NCBI RefSeq assembly: GCF_036186745.1
Contig: NZ_CP108086.1
Location: 124,001-188,000, forward strand
Reading direction: 5' to 3'
Source of the DNA: Microbispora hainanensis
Lineage (GTDB): Bacteria; Actinomycetota; Actinomycetes; Streptosporangiales; Streptosporangiaceae
DNA length: 64,000 bases
In this document: in pieces, positions 63,345 to 64,000 of the stretch
How the letters are laid out: every line of letters starts with the position of its first letter
Position numbering within the stretch: the stretch's first letter is position 1
Notes under the pieces: generated by a model
Database searches by the model: none
Told to the model about the DNA's origin: nothing
Seen by the model: only the letters and a program-made list of their open reading frames with translations
Program-made: the position numbers and the translations under genes

Positions 63345-64000
63345 ATGACCAGCGATGAGGTGCGCGACGGAGTCACGCTGACCAACCTCGACCAGCCGCT
63401 CTTCGACGACGCGGGCGCGACCAAACGCGACCTTGTCGACTACCTGGACGCCGTCCGCGACCGCATCATCCCGGTGCTGCGCGACCGGCCGCTGTCGGTG
63501 GTGCGGGTGCGGCAGGGCCAGGCGCCGTTCATGCAGAAGAACGTGCCCTCCTACGCCCCGGACTTCGTGCGTACGGTCACCGTCTGGGCCGAGTCGTCGC
63601 AGCGGCGGGTGTCGTACGCGCTGTGCGACGACCGGCGCACCCTGCTGTGGCTCGCCAACCAGAGAGCGGTGGAGTATCACCCGGCCCTCGTCCGGGCCGG
63701 CGAGTGGGACCGTCCCACCCATCTCGTGCTCGACATCGACCCGCCGTCGGCCGAGGCGTTCCCGCAGGCCGTCGCCGCCGCCCGCCTGGTCGGCCGGGCG
63801 CTGGCCGACGCCGGCCTGTCGGGCGCGGTCAAGACCAGCGGCGCCAAGGGCCTGCACGTGTTCGTGCCGCTGGAGGCGCACGCGACCGTGGACGTCGCCG
63901 CGGCCACCCGCGCGCTCGGCGTACGCGCCGAGCGTCTCGACCCGGCCCTCGCCACGACGGCGTTCATCCGCGAGGACCGTGGAGACAAGGTGTTCATCGA
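63345..64000 (+). CDS. ligD: LigD polymerase/primase domain protein, 3' end outside window
   Basis: The first 218 residues of a LigD-type polymerase domain: LTNLDQPLFDDAGATKRDLV, the strand VVRVRQGQAPFMQKNVPSYA, THLVLDIDPPS with the two catalytic Asp of the archaeo-eukaryotic primase fold, and SGAVKTSGAKGLHVFVPLEA, which contacts the incoming nucleotide and 5'-phosphate. In non-homologous end joining it fills ends before ligation, working with Ku. The ATG at 63345 starts the similarity. No ligase or Ku gene is visible; the frame stays open to the window end. It may be a stand-alone polymerase domain, as is common in actinomycetes. Confidence 0.92.
   Translation, partial: MTSDEVRDGVTLTNLDQPLFDDAGATKRDLVDYLDAVRDRIIPVLRDRPLSVVRVRQGQAPFMQKNVPSYAPDFVRTVTVWAESSQRRVSYALCDDRRTLLWLANQRAVEYHPALVRAGEWDRPTHLVLDIDPPSAEAFPQAVAAARLVGRALADAGLSGAVKTSGAKGLHVFVPLEAHATVDVAAATRALGVRAERLDPALATTAFIREDRGDKVFI

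Overview
The window is high-GC DNA from a filamentous actinomycete. The GC-rich third codon positions, frequent GTG/TTG starts, many one-component regulators (TetR, MerR, ArsR, IclR, HxlR, MarR, AraC), a two-domain geosmin-synthase-type terpene cyclase, stand-alone CBM2 proteins, LtrA, a DUF6461 protein and a LigD polymerase domain suggest Streptosporangiales or a nearby order. That placement is inference. I saw no rRNA, tRNA or CRISPR array.

Layout. 0-2.4 kb: a CPCC-motif protein, a PIN toxin/antitoxin pair and a decayed IS481-type element. 2.6-9.9 kb: one minus-strand organosulfur operon with a Cys-ending leader peptide, lipoprotein binding protein, permease, ATPase, DszB-like desulfinase, two FMNH2-type monooxygenases and a binding-protein fold without signal peptide. 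10-25.9 kb: mostly single genes (RDD protein, two NmrA-like proteins around LtrA, truncated P450, sigma-factor remnant, cupins, truncated TipA-like MerR, AlkA-like glycosylase, lone condensation domain, LysE exporter, sulfotransferase, lipoprotein, IclR, and an ArsR/SDR divergent pair).

25.9-32.4 kb: the most striking locus, a minus-strand family 2B encapsulin operon. Order of transcription is polyprenyl diphosphate synthase, shell protein 1, a two-domain geosmin-synthase-like cyclase, shell protein 2. The last three genes overlap by 1 and 4 bp. Both enzymes carry a G-x-T-G-x-G-type motif in a terminal extension, a candidate cargo-loading signal. The shells share an almost identical ~348-bp block inside otherwise diverged genes. 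The system would make a prenyl diphosphate and cyclise it inside a protein nanocompartment with nucleotide-binding-like domains on the shell.

32.4-35 kb: a DrrAB-type ABC exporter with a divergent TetR. 35-38.7 kb and 49.6-57.3 kb: two blocks of acyl-CoA catabolism genes (VOC, DUF35, thiolase-like protein, NDP-forming acyl-CoA synthetase, acyl-CoA dehydrogenase, MaoC hydratase, SDR, two MFS transporters, TetR) joined by a shared operator with elements at 13-bp spacing. They look like one regulon for breaking down a carboxylic or steroid-like substrate. Between them, an IS256-type element, itself interrupted by an ISAzo13-type element, splits a hypothetical gene; removing it with one target duplication restores the reading frame. 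Further small genes follow (Uma2, YciI, VOC/HxlR, two CBM2 proteins with matching promoters, AraC, hydrolase, lipoprotein).

57.3-64 kb: two pirins, an acetyltransferase and a MarR regulator with two operator palindromes, then a CBS-BON protein, a CapA-like protein, a methyltransferase and the start of a LigD polymerase-domain gene that runs off the end.
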